From Grammothele lineata (lineage: Eukaryota; Basidiomycota; Agaricomycetes; Polyporales; Polyporaceae), in NCBI GenBank assembly GCA_002150815.3, contig NDFF03000007.1:124001-188000 (forward strand): 64,000 nucleotides of DNA, in the 5' to 3' direction. Below the pieces are notes generated by a model. The model worked only from the letters and a program-made list of their open reading frames with translations, was not told the DNA's origin and searched no databases. The position numbers and the translations under genes were made by a program. How positions within the stretch are numbered: the stretch's first letter is position 1; each line of letters begins with the position of its first letter. Positions 32,718-43,381 of this stretch are shown piece by piece.

Positions 32718-34796
32718 ATGCCGCGACTACTCGACACACGCACGGGGCTCTTCCGCTGGATCGAAGACCCGAAGACCACATCATACGCCATCCTTTCCCA
32801 CGTCTGGTCCAAAGCGCCAGAGGGCGAGCAAACGTACCAGGACCTCCTCGCTGTCCAAAAAGAAGTGCACGTGGAGCAACAGAGGAATCAGGGCATGCCA
32901 GAGGACGAAATCCTCCGCCGCTTGTCGCCGAAGATCCGCGGCACGTGCGAGCAGGCACGTCGGGACGGGTTCGAGCTTGTGTGGATCGACTCGTGCTGCA
33001 TTGACAAGTCGAGCAGCGCCGAACTCTCCGAGGCCATCAACTCCATGTTCGCTTGGTACGCCGCCTCGACGGTGTGCTACGCCCTCCTCCCCGACGTTAG
33101 CTATGCGGAGGACGACCCGCGAGATTTTGAACCCGAATTCTGCAAGAGCGTGTGGTTCACGCGCGGGTTCACGCTTCAGGAGCTAATCGCACCCGCGATT
33201 GTCACTTTCTTCTCTGCGGAGTGGGTAGAGCTCGGCGGCAAGCACGGGCTGGCGGAACTAATCGAACACTTCACCGGGATCGACCGTGATGCGCTCACCA
33301 ACCGCCGGACGCTCAGAACGTTCACGGTCGCGTCGCGGCGGGTCACGACGCGCAAAGAAGATGAGGCGTACTGCCTCATGGGCCTCTTCGGAGTCAACAT
33401 GCCGACCATATACGGAGAGGGCGAAAAGGCGTTCCTCCGCCTGCAAGAAGAGATCCTCAAGGAAATCCCCGACCAAACCATCTTCGTCTGGGATTATCCC
33501 CCAGAGAGTGATATCTCTTTCGCGTACCCGCCGCATGCGCGACACGCGCTCCTAGCGCCAAGTTCCAGCGTGTTCAGCTCGCACTCAGCCAGCGTTCGAG
33601 CGATGCCTCCTTCATGGCTGGAGCAAGTCCTGCGCGTGTGGATCCCAGGGACCACGAGGAAGTTCGTAGCGCCCCTCACCTCCTACTCCACTATCACTCC
33701 ATACGGCATCCGCACCGTCCTCCCGTATATTAGGACGCCAGGCCACTCCTCGGACCTGAACGTGAGGTTTATCGTGCCTCTCTCGTGCCAGACCGCAGAC
33801 GACGAGCTCCTCGCGCTGCTCGTGCGGAACCCTGTCGCCTCTCACCGCAGTGGCGCGCACATCGTAGGGTTCGCCCCTGACGGGGACCTCTACAACGAGA
33901 CGGACGCGCGCGGTCAGCCGGCGTTCCGCCGCTGGCCGTCCTCCTTGGAGCAACTCCCGATGGCTCAGTGGAGGGATCCCGCGCGTCTTGTGCGTATCTC
34001 ACAGGCAGCTTTGGAGAGGGGAGTCTTTGTCAACACCGCGGAGTTCTATATCGCCCATCGAGCGTCGACAGTCGTGCAGCTCCTGGAGCCCTCTCGAGCG
34101 TCCGCTAGGATAGTTGCAAGTGCTACCGGAGACATGGTCATCGGAGGCCTCGAGTTCGTCATGATGTTCCGCGCGCAATATGTCAGGGAACTCGAGGCGC
34201 ACGGATACAGTGGTTCCTTCACCTCAAACCGGCTCGTTGTTTCACGGGGGCCGCACACGCTCAGTATCGCCTTCTACTTGTCCCCACACAAAGCAGAGGG
34301 GGACCCGGACTCCGGCACAGAACATACTTATGCGCTCTTTGCAACGCTCGATACAGCGGGGCGGTCCAGCCACAACGCGGCCTCTCCCGGTGCACCGCGC
34401 CAGGAGGAAGACGAGTCCGTGGAGAAATGGGACCGCGCGCACCCCGACTCTTCTGCGCGGGCACGAATTTTCACGCTACCTACACGAGACCCGGCGGCGG
34501 CGCTAGAACGCATGCGGCTTGTCGTGACTCACGAGAGCCCCTGGTCGTCGCGATACCCCGCGAAGTTCTCTTTGACGTTGGCCGTTCTCGACCCCGAGCC
34601 TAGGCACGATCCGGGATCTGGAGGCAGGCCTACGCCAGCAGGGAACGTGGAGGAGAGCTCCGCGCGAGATGGGAAAATATCTCCTAGGGATAATGATTGG
34701 AGGGACGCCAGTGCGGCTCTAGTAGAGGTGGAGACGTCAGCAGGTAGTAGTAAGGTTCGGCATATCGGTTCGAAGTTAAGACTATGGCACAGATGA
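32718..34796 (+). CDS. HET-domain protein 4 (692 aa), lacks one conserved HET motif
   Basis: Single exon; the start MPRLLDTRTGLFRWIED aligns with HET-2 and -3. HET landmarks: ILSHVWSKAPEGEQTYQDLL, WIDSCCIDKSSSAELSEAIN, RGFTLQELIAPAIVTFF, SRRVTTRKEDEAYCLMGLFG, VNMPTIYGEGEKAFLRLQEE. The paralogues have FTVAQRMFWASRRVT (or VVRRMFW); here FTV runs straight into ASRRVT, an in-frame loss of six residues (18 nt, near 33335) including the conserved R-M-x-W. The HET fold may be impaired. The C-terminal half follows the family and ends VRHIGSKLRLWHR. A similar but broken copy of the last 380 bp lies at 40.4 kb. Confidence 0.9.
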   Translation: MPRLLDTRTGLFRWIEDPKTTSYAILSHVWSKAPEGEQTYQDLLAVQKEVHVEQQRNQGMPEDEILRRLSPKIRGTCEQARRDGFELVWIDSCCIDKSSSAELSEAINSMFAWYAASTVCYALLPDVSYAEDDPRDFEPEFCKSVWFTRGFTLQELIAPAIVTFFSAEWVELGGKHGLAELIEHFTGIDRDALTNRRTLRTFTVASRRVTTRKEDEAYCLMGLFGVNMPTIYGEGEKAFLRLQEEILKEIPDQTIFVWDYPPESDISFAYPPHARHALLAPSSSVFSSHSASVRAMPPSWLEQVLRVWIPGTTRKFVAPLTSYSTITPYGIRTVLPYIRTPGHSSDLNVRFIVPLSCQTADDELLALLVRNPVASHRSGAHIVGFAPDGDLYNETDARGQPAFRRWPSSLEQLPMAQWRDPARLVRISQAALERGVFVNTAEFYIAHRASTVVQLLEPSRASARIVASATGDMVIGGLEFVMMFRAQYVRELEAHGYSGSFTSNRLVVSRGPHTLSIAFYLSPHKAEGDPDSGTEHTYALFATLDTAGRSSHNAASPGAPRQEEDESVEKWDRAHPDSSARARIFTLPTRDPAAALERMRLVVTHESPWSSRYPAKFSLTLAVLDPEPRHDPGSGGRPTPAGNVEESSARDGKISPRDNDWRDASAALVEVETSAGSSKVRHIGSKLRLWHR

Positions 34797-34829
34797 ATGG
34801 AAGATCGAGGGCGGAAAGAAAACAATATC

Positions 34830-35100
34830 ATGGCCTAATAGCTTGGGTCAACATGGCACCGTCTTGCGATGAGAGCTGGTAACGAGTCATAGCCTCCCAC
34901 TCAGGAAAAAACGACTGCTCTGCTCCCACGTTGTTGAACGCTGTCTTGTCTAGAACGTACTACTTACTCCACTGTCAGGACTTCAGACAGGGGTACATCT
35001 GAAGCAAAGAGGGATCTAATGTACCTTGGAGCAGGTGCGTGGTTGAAGGAGCTTGAGAGACAGCACTGGCAGGGCAAACGCCGCGAAGTTGCCGGCCCGT
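34830..35100 (-). pseudogene. Possible remains of a HotDog thioesterase gene
   Basis: On the minus strand at about 34838-34895 a CATCGCAAGACGGTGCCATG / CCCAAGC stretch resembles the last exon of the intact thioesterases (HNKMAPSQPKL), with a stop inside. At about 35035-35085 a CTGTCTCTCAAGC...CACGCACCTGCTCC stretch resembles their third exon (SVSQ...FHAPAP). The position, divergent from the FI-1 gene with the shared 10-mer between them, is the same as for the intact pairs. The similarity is weak and judged by eye. Confidence 0.35.
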
Positions 35101-35139
35101 GACGATGAGGAGGTCACCGAGTGACAAAGCATTCGCCAC

Positions 35140-35149
35140 GTTATGTCAC
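35140..35149 (+). promoter_or_regulatory. Shared motif GTTATGTCAC, copy 1
   Basis: A 10-mer that recurs exactly in three comparable spacers (35140, 41929, and inverted at 44722), each upstream of an FI-type gene and facing a thioesterase gene or relic. It could be a bidirectional regulatory site or merely duplicated sequence. Confidence 0.4.
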
Positions 35150-35466
35150 ACGCTAGCACCACGTCATCAAGCGTTGATCCTCTCACCCGCCCATCCAACC
35201 CGGTCGCCGCCTTCATCCCATAGACCGCCCGGCTCCGTGTCATCTCGATTTTATACCACAGCGAGCTCAGAGCTACCTACGTGGACTAGGCCAGGATCAC
35301 TGGCAGCACCCTCGTTGAGACGTCACGCGGCCACCTTCAGGCCCGCTTGCGCAGCTTACCCACTGAACGTAGCGACGGGGTTATTGAGCACTAGGTATGT
35401 TTGCATCATTCCATACTCAAGGCGTGATTTCTGAGCATTTCGCTTCAAATCTGCACAGATATATCT

Positions 35467-37172
35467 ATGGATCATAGTACCATCAACGGCAGACCACACA
35501 TGGTCGCCGGCGAGCTTGATGGACCGTATGTCGGTCAATCCACGCTGAATTACGACACTATCCTCGATATTGTCCCCTTCTGTGATAAAAGGACGGCCAC
35601 TTCCATCATGTCTACTTGTCGGTTTCTCTACCATGAAGCTGCAAAAGCCTTCCTCCACGCTACCTGTTTAGAGATCAGGAGTGAGGAGGACCTTCGGGCC
35701 ATGTTTGTCTTCCTCTGCGCCGAGGAGGCTACACGCTTCCTTCACGCCCGTAAACTGACCATCCGCCTGGACCCTTGGGATGAATGGGCAGTGGACCCCC
35801 AGGCTCCGTTTCCCCTCGCTAAATCAGAATTCGGCATGCTTGCGACTACGGTTGGGTTGATGCGCAACCTGACTACTCTCGAGCTCTGGGGATCCGAGTG
35901 TCTACTCGAAGACCACCTGGGTCTTGCCATGGCATTCGCCTCACTAGAATCCCTTACGCATCTCATGTTAGACTGTCCAGGGAGGCAAACGCTCATTGCA
36001 ACTTCCTTCCTCCCAGCCCTCGTTTCCGTTCAATGTTCCTTCGACTCCAACTTCTCTTGGGAGGACGTGGCCGAGGAAGACTGGTCGCGCTGCCATCCCT
36101 CCGCATTCTTTGCCCAGTCCGCCAATACGCTTCGTGAGTTTGATTGTGACCGTTGGTGCTGCCACCCTGAACAGCGCGACCTCCTGCGCACAACCGTCCC
36201 TTGGGGCGACGATCTCAGCCCCGGGACAGCAGCCCCAGCTGTATTCCCGAACATGCGCGATCTAGTCATTGACCACTGTCACCTCGACGAACTTCCGCGC
36301 CCCGCACCATACGCACGCGCGTTTCCCAACATCGAGCGGCTCAGCGCGAGTTTCGCCAGTGACTTCGTGGACGAGCACGTGACGGTCGATTATGACGCGC
36401 TTCGCGCACAGAACATGGCGGAGTTGGACGCTGCAGGCTCACCATGGAAGCACTTGCACGAGTTCGCGGGGGACCTAGGAAATTTGTACGCCCTAGGCTT
36501 GACTGCAAGCGTATTGCGGCTGGAACTCCGAGCTTATGGCTGGGAGGAGGACACCGCAATGCTCGTCACCGTGCTGAACAGCGCGTGGCCGAAGGAAATG
36601 GACATCGACATGAGTGGCGCACAGGCAATCAATACGCTAGCAGAAGCGCTTCAAGGTCGAGGGGCGGAGCACCTGCAAAACTTAACAGCTGCTATCAATC
36701 TAACTTCCGAAGACGAGAGCGTAAATGTTGGTAACTTACTGGTAAGGGTTTCTACTACTCGACGATCCATGGGCGATGCGCTCAATTCACCTTGCCTCAG
36801 GATAAGTTGGCCAATACAATCAAGGGCCTCCGACACCTGAAGAGAATAAGGCTCTCTATTTGTAGCTGGTACGAGTGGGGCTCCGAGGAGTTCGCAACGA
36901 AGCCGCTCACGCAGACTGAAAAGTCGTGCGAAGACCTGGATCTCGTGAAATTTGCTGAACACTTGGCCCTCGATTCGCCGCGGGAGTGGTCAGATGTGAC
37001 GTTGGAGGTATCGCTTGACCGCCCGCGTGGCAAGGGTTGTCGCGGGGTAACGATTCAGATAGGACGGCCCCGGGTTAAAGGCTTTACTTCTGCCCAAACC
37101 GACTCGGGCGCTGCAAGCTGGAAGTACGATAGGAGGGGTTGGGGTCCATCGCGCCGGCATTGGTTCAACTAG
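35467..37172 (+). CDS. F-box-like/LRR-like protein FI-1 (about 548 aa)
   Basis: Two exons, 35467-36741 and 36801-37172, in phase. The N-terminus has an F-box-like segment LNYDTILDIVPFCDKRTATS, IMSTCRFLYHEAAKAF (about residues 26-61). This is followed by LRR-like repeats with regular Leu spacing: LTTLELWGSE, LESLTHLMLD, FLPALVSVQC, AFPNIERLSASF, LYALGLTASVLRLEL. The C-terminal exon has WSDVTLEVSLDRPRGKGCRG. F-box/LRR proteins usually bring substrates to SCF ubiquitin ligases through Skp1. The F-box match is by pattern only. It is the intact member of the FI subfamily on this side of the cluster. Confidence 0.75.
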
Positions 37173-38478
37173 ATAAAGTTAGCTGATCATCGATAGCACG
37201 AGTTCAGGCTGAGAGCCTGAGCTCCGAAGGTACAATGCGCACAAGTTGTCCGAGCTTTAGGGCTTACAGTCCGAGAGAGCGACTGTTCCTATAGTAAGCT
37301 GACGATCGCAATGGAATGTCACAGGCCTGCCGCCCGAAGTGCGAGGTGCTGCCCGTGACGTCACGCATCCGATACTGCTGCCCGGGCACAGGTAATTCGA
37401 CGCACAGGGACGCACCGGGACGCACCGGGAAGCAATGGACGCACATCGGGAAGCGATGTGGCGTTCGACGGGACGCGCGCGGACGCACAGGGAAGCACGG
37501 CGTCTAAGTCTAGCCCAAGGACATTTGCTCGTTATAAAGTCCTTACCGCATCGACGTACAATCTGTGAGCTTATTAAATAGTGCATAACATATCACTAGT
37601 ACGTAGAAACGTTATCAGGACCAATTGCTCTGTAGTTACTAACTTAACCGACGCAATCCCGTATCTAGGGTGCGAGCTGGTACTGAGTCTCGTTACAACT
37701 GCGTACCTGACGAATTTTTCGGTCACAGGCGTTGGAATAACACGCTATGTCATCATCACATCCTTATAAGTGATTGCACATGCTGAGAGGGGGGAAACGG
37801 GACTTCCTTGGACCTCCCCAATCCTGGCATGCAGAGGCAGAGGCAGCTCAAGCAGACGCGACGGGACGCATTGAGACGCGCGCAGAAGCGGCCCGGACGC
37901 ACTGTGGCGTTCTGTGGCGTTAGGGGACGCGCGCGGACGCAGGCCGAGACGCACACGGACGCGCAAGGGAAGCGCCGGGGACGCGCACGGGACGCACGGG
38001 ACGCACACGGGACGCACAGAGGGACGCACAGAGGACGCAGAGGGACGCAGACGCACGCATACGGGGACGCATAGCTGGTGCTTATGAGCCCATACTGAAG
38101 TGTCTGAGTACAATGCGGGAGACTTTTCATGGTGTATTAGCACGTTATAGTCTATAAAGTGTAGTTTTACACCAGTAGATAAGAATGTAATATTGATAAT
38201 ACCCAGGAGCGAACCTGTCGTATGTGGGAGGGACGCGTATGGACGCGTCCCTTTACGGGCGCTTGTGTGCTTCCCTTTGTGCTTCCGTGTGCGTCCCTCC
38301 GCTTCCCGATGCGTCCATGTGCGTCGAAATAATTTTGCCCCTGCTCCAACAGACGCCTGGCATGTGATTTTTTTCGCCTTCTTCCGTGTGTGTACTCTTG
38401 CTCCGACTCTCCAACTGCGGTCATTATTTGCCTGCACCTTACATCTAAAACGTTCTGAAGACGCGTATATCAGCTTCG
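37173..38478. other. Intergenic FI-1 / FII-1 with repeat element
   Basis: No protein-coding gene; apparent Arg- and Ala-rich frames are products of the GGGACGCAC repeats. Contains the element listed next. Confidence 0.6.
37396..38328. mobile_element. Candidate non-autonomous element with subterminal GGACGCAC repeats
   Basis: Both ends start TTCGACGCACA reading inwards (37396-37406; reverse complement at 38318-38328). The match continues imperfectly as xGGACGCAxCGGGAAGC. Inside the left end, plus-strand GGGACGCAC / GGGAAGC units fill about 37396-37500 and again 37855-38070. Inside the right end the same units are inverted (about 38222-38320, as GTGCGTCC / GCTTCCC). Oppositely oriented subterminal repeats are typical of DNA transposons and MITEs. 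No transposase frame is present. The target duplication is unclear (TAA near both ends). Confidence 0.5.
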
Positions 38479-40322
38479 ATGGTTGTGTCTCATCAGGGAG
38501 GTTCTACATGCTCAAGTTCAGGGCGCATGAGTCATCAACACGACACTGCCAGCGGCAGGGAAACTCGCCAGGCTATAGGTATGGTCTTTATACACTATCT
38601 ACCGTCATTATATGCGTCTGTATCTTCAATAAGACGTCGTTAAAACTTATTGTGCCTCCCAGGTCCCTTCGTCTCTGCTCCTGTTGCGAACAAACTCGTT
38701 CTAAATGCAGACGTGCTTATCGAGATCATGACCCACGTCCCCGTAGAGTATGCGGCCAAGTTCATGCTCACAGGCTCTCGCGTCCTCTACGAAGAAGCAC
38801 TCTTCAAGCTTCTGCAGAACATAACCATCAGGCGCTGTAGTAACCTGTCCAGGCTCCTCAACGTCTTGCACAACGGGTCTTCTCGTCGCTCCCGTCCTCG
38901 TGCCGTCCGTGCCCTCACATTCCACCAAATTCAACCGCTCTCCCCAAAGCTATGTCAATTGCTCATAGAGACTATCCCGCGCTTGACGTCCTTGGCTGAG
39001 CTTTCGTTTCCGGGGAACGAGCTTCTGCAAGATGTCCCAGGCCTCTCTTCCGCCTTCGCTAGTCTCACGTCCATCCGGCAACTCGACATTTCGTGGTTCG
39101 GCTTCCTTTCCTACCGCATGCTGGAGTCCATGTGCTCCTCCTTGGAGAGCGTATTTCTTGATCATACTTTCAACCACGACGACCGGATGGACCCTGCAGC
39201 CTGTATCCCGGATCATCTTCTCATCCCGGCTCTATCTCACTCTTCGTCTACATTGCAAAAACTGAGGTGCGAATGCTGGTTTCTGGGTGTGGATGAAGAC
39301 TTCGAAGAAGACAGCGTCCCCACATATCCGGTCATCTATCCAAACGTGCGGGTTCTCCACATCGCGGCGGGGCTGCCGGAGGCGAGGAGTACATACTTCC
39401 CGCTGGCCCTCACCTTCATCAAAGCGTTTCCGAACGTCGAGGAACTCATATGCGAAACAAAGGGCGAGTATGAGCTCGTGGCTCCAGAATACGGCGTAGA
39501 TCGAATCTATATCCACCGCGATATCAACCTCGACATCCAGCTCCAAAGCGGGGAATCTTGGCAGCATCTTAGGAGCTTCACGGGTACCGTCCTCGACCTC
39601 TATATGTTAGGTCTCAATTGTCCCATTCCCCATGTACACTTCACCTCGCCCCTCAGAACCAGGAAACATATCCGGATACTCAGGACCGTACTTTATGGAG
39701 TACGCCCACTTCACCTGAAGCTCAAGGGCACTAGCGTTCTTGTTCGCAGCGATCGCACGGGCGCCGTACAACTGGCAGGTCTTTTGCATCGCATTGCCGA
39801 CCACGAAATCAGTCTTCAAAGCCTCGTCATCGAAGTTGACGTCGGACACAAGGACAGAGAAGACGTGGAAGGATGCGACGTCGACATCGCGCGCGCACTC
39901 GCAAGTCCTTTTAGTTCATCAAACTCTTTTCAGGGCGTGCTGACGGATGCGCTTTCATGCAGGACGAGATTGCTGACGCACTTCGCCGGTTCTCGAGCCT
40001 CCGTTCACTTCGGCTCTTCATCGATCTCACACCTCTGAGCCGGTCCACGACATACAACTCGACCGATGACGAAGACGAAGAAGAGGCGTTGTTTCCCGCA
40101 GAGGCGTCCGCCGCGCGCGTCGACGTGGAGGCGTACACACAAGCGCTCCTCGCCTCGCTGCCCGCCCTCGACGACGTCGTCGTGTGGCTGAGGCGGCCTG
40201 AGTCGGAGCCTGAGGACGCGCCGGACTATGTCGAAATTCCGGAAGACGAGCCCCGCCATACACGGACGTTTGGAGCGAGTTCGGAGGAGCATAAGCGCTG
40301 GTACATGTTTGAGCTGGACTAG
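38479..40322 (+). CDS. F-box-like/LRR-like protein FII-1 (about 565 aa)
   Basis: Exons 38479-38578, 38663-39900 and 39963-40322, in phase; exon 1 is short and poorly conserved as in the other FII genes. The F-box-like part is ADVLIEIMTHVPVEYAAKFM, LTGSRVLYEEALFKLLQNIT. LRR-like body: LTSLAELSFPG, LTSIRQLDIS, FPNVEELICE. A long acidic segment (DDEDEEEA) lies near the C-terminus. Intron 2 has a GC donor (CTC|GCAAGT...CATGCAG). FII-2 has GTGAGT at the same place and FII-3 GCGAGT. A possible SCF substrate receptor; no direct evidence. Confidence 0.75.
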
Positions 40323-40386
40323 CCTGCTTTTCGATTCGGATGATCTGGTTTCTGATCCTCGCCCCTGAGGCGAGAGGAATGGAACC

Positions 40387-40767
40387 GTGGAGAAACGAGA
40401 CCCTGCGCTCCACGACTTTGCTGCTCGGACGTAATTCATCGCGCGGTCCCAGCACTGAGACCCAGCGAACGCGCGGGAGCACATATGGCGCGTCGTGACG
40501 CACGAAAGCTTGTGGCCGCCGCGATACTCTGAGAAACGTTCTTCCGTCTTCGCCATCTTCGAGCTCGAACGGAGGACGAACCGGGACCCAGGCATAAGCC
40601 TGCGCCAAGAACCTCTACGTGGCGCGTTCAACGCCGCGCGGGAGGAGAAGGCATCTTCCAAGGGCGGCGACGGGCGTAGGAATGATAATACAGTCGAAGT
40701 CGCGGGCGAGACACAAGTTGGCACAGTCCAGCATATGATAACGAATATAAGATTATGGAGCAAATGA
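40387..40767 (+). pseudogene. 3' fragment of a HET gene
   Basis: About 380 bp resemble the last 380 bp of HET-4: GTGGAGAAA...GACC at the left, then VTHESLWPPRYSEK (HET-4: VTHESPWSSRYPAK), and the end VQHMITNIRLWSK (HET-4: VRHIGSKLRLWHR). Similarity continues into the 3' flank (GGCGGAAAGA). Reading frames are broken at the left. No HET domain precedes it; it follows FII-1 directly and converges with thioesterase A. Confidence 0.75.
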
Positions 40768-40795
40768 ATCGAATATCGAAGGCGGAAAGACGACA

Positions 40796-41568
40796 TTACA
40801 GCTTAGGCTGAGAGGGTATCATCTTGCCGTGAACAGCGGTGACACATAATCTTCTATTGGTTACGTCCCAGATCTAAGAACGAGGAGATTGAGCATTCCT
40901 GTGACTGCAAATACAGACAGTAGGACTCACCTCCGACGTAGCCGACACCACCCTGTTACCCATGGACGTTGTCGTGTTGACGATTTCGATAGTGACGCCT
41001 CTGCTACGAGGTTAGACATAGAGCGGCGCTACGAGAAGGAAGGAGGACTTGCGCTGGTGCGGGAGCGTGGAACGTCGTGTTGAGGGATTGAGAGACAGAC
41101 CGCCAAGGTTTTCCGGCGTGCGCTGCCAAGCCTGAGAGCACAGCGGAGGAGCATCTATACCACGCCGAGGGGCATCCTAAGCTACTAGTGGGCAGAAAGT
41201 GGAGAGAGAAGGACTTACATGTCGATGAGATGCACAGCGCACCCGCCGTTTAAGGACCCAGCGAAGTTGAGCATGTCTGGCAGCATGGACATGTTCGAGG
41301 ATAGACGTTTGACTACGCTCAATCCCCTTGAACATCGACGGCAGAGGAAAGACGTACCGTCCTCGACCTTCAACTCAAACGTAATTCGCAGCTGTTCCTT
41401 CCCATCCTTTTCCCTCTTGAAGATATCGACCTCCTTAGGATATAATCGAGAAGCGACGAAGGGCGCGAAGATGCGTTGGACGTGGGCGGGTGAAAAGAAC
41501 TCGGCGAGCACTGTCTTGACGGCTGGAGAGACGTCGCCCTTGAAGACCATGTCCTCTGGGGAACCCAT
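40796..41568 (-). CDS. HotDog-fold (PaaI-like) thioesterase A (178 aa)
   Basis: Five exons: 41568-41358, 41276-41219, 41154-41033, 40998-40931 and 40873-40796; phases agree. Landmarks: VFKGDVSPAVKTVL, LNFAGSLNGGCAVHLID (HotDog helix with the HGG-like GG, here NGG), SQSLNTTFHAPAPAQ, VTIEIVNTTTSMGNRVVSAT and IWDVTNRRLCVTAVHGKM. PaaI-type enzymes hydrolyse acyl-CoA or aryl-CoA thioesters. Relative to B and C the catalytic-region HGG is NGG, and the C-terminal HNKM is HGKM, so activity may be altered. It is convergent with FII-1 and divergent from the FI pseudogene at 42.1 kb. Confidence 0.78.
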
Positions 41569-42072
41569 CAGAGATGCAGGGATCCAACTGAGTGCGGATG
41601 CAGCAGGTGTTGATTGTGCGGGATGAGCTGCTAGTATTTGGAGGCGATCCGGGAGGAAATGACGCCGGAAGGCCGGTCACGGAGATCGTGTTAATGAGGG
41701 TTGGGAGATGGATTGTAAGACTGGCGACATCTCAGGAGGTAATCGCGACAGATTGAGTGGAGCTATGAGCTGCAAGCAACGATGATGCACAAGCTGAGGG
41801 ACGTGGCGAGACGGAGCAGAAGTGTTGGTCCTGTTGGACGTCGGTTCTCGGGGTAAGGCCCCCCAGGACGCCGTGCCCGACCAAGGGCCAACGTGACAAG
41901 ATTCTCGCCTAGTCACGATGACAGACGCGTTATGTCACGCGTTTGGCTCCCAAGCTGGGCTCGCTTCTTCACCGCTCTAGGCTGTCATTCCAGTCTTGCG
42001 TCGACTTCAAGCGCACTTTCACTAAGGTAATGCTCTTTCGTACGTCGTGATAAGGTCCTGCTCATGCTTAGG
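41569..42072. other. Divergent spacer thioesterase A / FI pseudogene
   Basis: About 500 bp with no gene; carries the second copy of GTTATGTCAC at 41929. The start and F-box region expected for an FI gene are missing at its right side. Confidence 0.5.
41929..41938 (+). promoter_or_regulatory. Shared motif GTTATGTCAC, copy 2
   Basis: Exact 10-mer, 361 bp upstream of the thioesterase A ATG; same placement as copies at 35140 and 44722. Confidence 0.4.
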
Positions 42073-43381
42073 AGCAGTGCAGCTACCCAACCCAACCGTC
42101 CTCGACCTCTGGGACGCCGAAGACTCCCTCCAGAACCGCTGCGGGCTCACACACGCGATCGCCTCGCGCCACACCCTCAAGCACCTCCAGCTCACCCACT
42201 CGGGCAGGCGCACCTTCATCGCCGTCAAACAGCTCCTCGCGCTCGTCTCCGTTCACTGCACCTTCGGTAAGTACTTCTCGTGGGACGACGTCGACGACGA
42301 AGATTGGGCCGCCTGCCACCCCGCCGCGTTCTTCGCCCGCTCCGCCGCGACTCTCCGAGCACTCGAGTGCGTCCGGCGGTGCGGCGCTCCCAGCGCGCGC
42401 GGCGATCTCAGCGAGACACTCCCCTGGACCGATGCGCATGGCCGCCCGTCCCCGCGGGCGACGTACCCCGCCGTGTGCGACCCCCGAACTAGCTGCCGCG
42501 CGTCGCCCCGTACGCGCGCGCGTTCCCGAACGTCGAGCGGCTCGGCGCGGCCTTCCTCGAGCACTGGGGGGACAAGAGCGCGGACGTCGACCTTGACGCG
42601 CTCCGTGCGCTGAATAGGGCGGAGATGGAGGGGGTGGGCGCGCCGTGGCGGGACCGGCGGACGCGAGTTCGCGGGGGGCGTGGTTGATTGGTACGCGCTG
42701 GGCTTGAGTGGGCGTGTACGGAGGCGAGCGCTGAGGTCTTTTGGTTCGAGGAGGGACGGGCAGAGGCTTGCTGCTGTGTTGAAGGACGCGCGTCCGGAGG
42801 AGCTCGAGCTCGATATGTATCGTGCACGGACGATGGGCCCACTGGTAAGGGCGCTCCGAGGCCCGGGCGCGGAGTTGTTGGAAAGATAGGAGATGACGTT
42901 GACTCTGGTGGGAGGTGATGAGTACGCCAACATTGGGGACTTTCTGGTAGGCATCCTAGCCCGTTGATGGCGTACCGGTGGTGTACTGAATCCTGGTATG
43001 ATAGGAGTTGATTGCTATCACTATACGCAAACTCCAGCGCCTCAAGCACATATCGATTACCATCCAGGGCTTTCACATTTGCGGTCTCAGAGCTCCTCTG
43101 CGCCGCTCACATCTGTAAAGAAGGCGTGCGAGGAGCTTGACATGGCGGCGGTGGCCGAACTGATGGCTGAGTCGATGTCGGCTTCGCCATACGTCACGGT
43201 GGAGGTATGGCTCGAACGCCCAGGCCCCCGCAGAGGCCGCCGCTGGGTGAAGTATCAGCGGGGATTACATACGAGTAGATGCGAACTCCTGGAGGACGAA
43301 GAAGGCTTCGAGTCTAGAGACTCTATGAGAACCTGGGGTCTATCGCGCAACCCTGACTTGAATGGTCAGCTTGAAGTATAG
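42073..43381 (+). pseudogene. FI-type F-box-like pseudogene
   Basis: Resembles FI-1 from its LRR part on: TVLDLWDAEDSLQNRCGL, LALVSVHCTFGKYFSWDDVD, DWAACHPAAFFARSAATLR. The N-terminal F-box segment is absent. A frame change at about 42480 sends the reading to another frame (APYARAFPNVERLGAAF, then LSGRVRR), a TAG follows LLER (42887), and the second exon (VTVEVWLERPGPRRGRR) is reached only after further frame changes. The second-exon donor and acceptor are still recognisable. Confidence 0.8.

Larger units (their letters stand above)
34797..35466. other. Intergenic HET-4 / FI-1, with a thioesterase relic
   Basis: No intact gene. Contains the thioesterase relic and GTTATGTCAC motif listed separately. 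Confidence 0.45.

Noticed and set aside
37396..38328. CRISPR-like array from regularly spaced GGGACGCAC units
   Set aside because: Units are short, degenerate, irregularly spaced and without unique spacers, and the genome is eukaryotic.
37808..38437. Long frames on both strands through the GGACGCAC arrays
   Set aside because: They arise from the repeat units lacking stop codons; the translations are repetitive Arg/Ala/Thr or Val/Cys/Pro strings.
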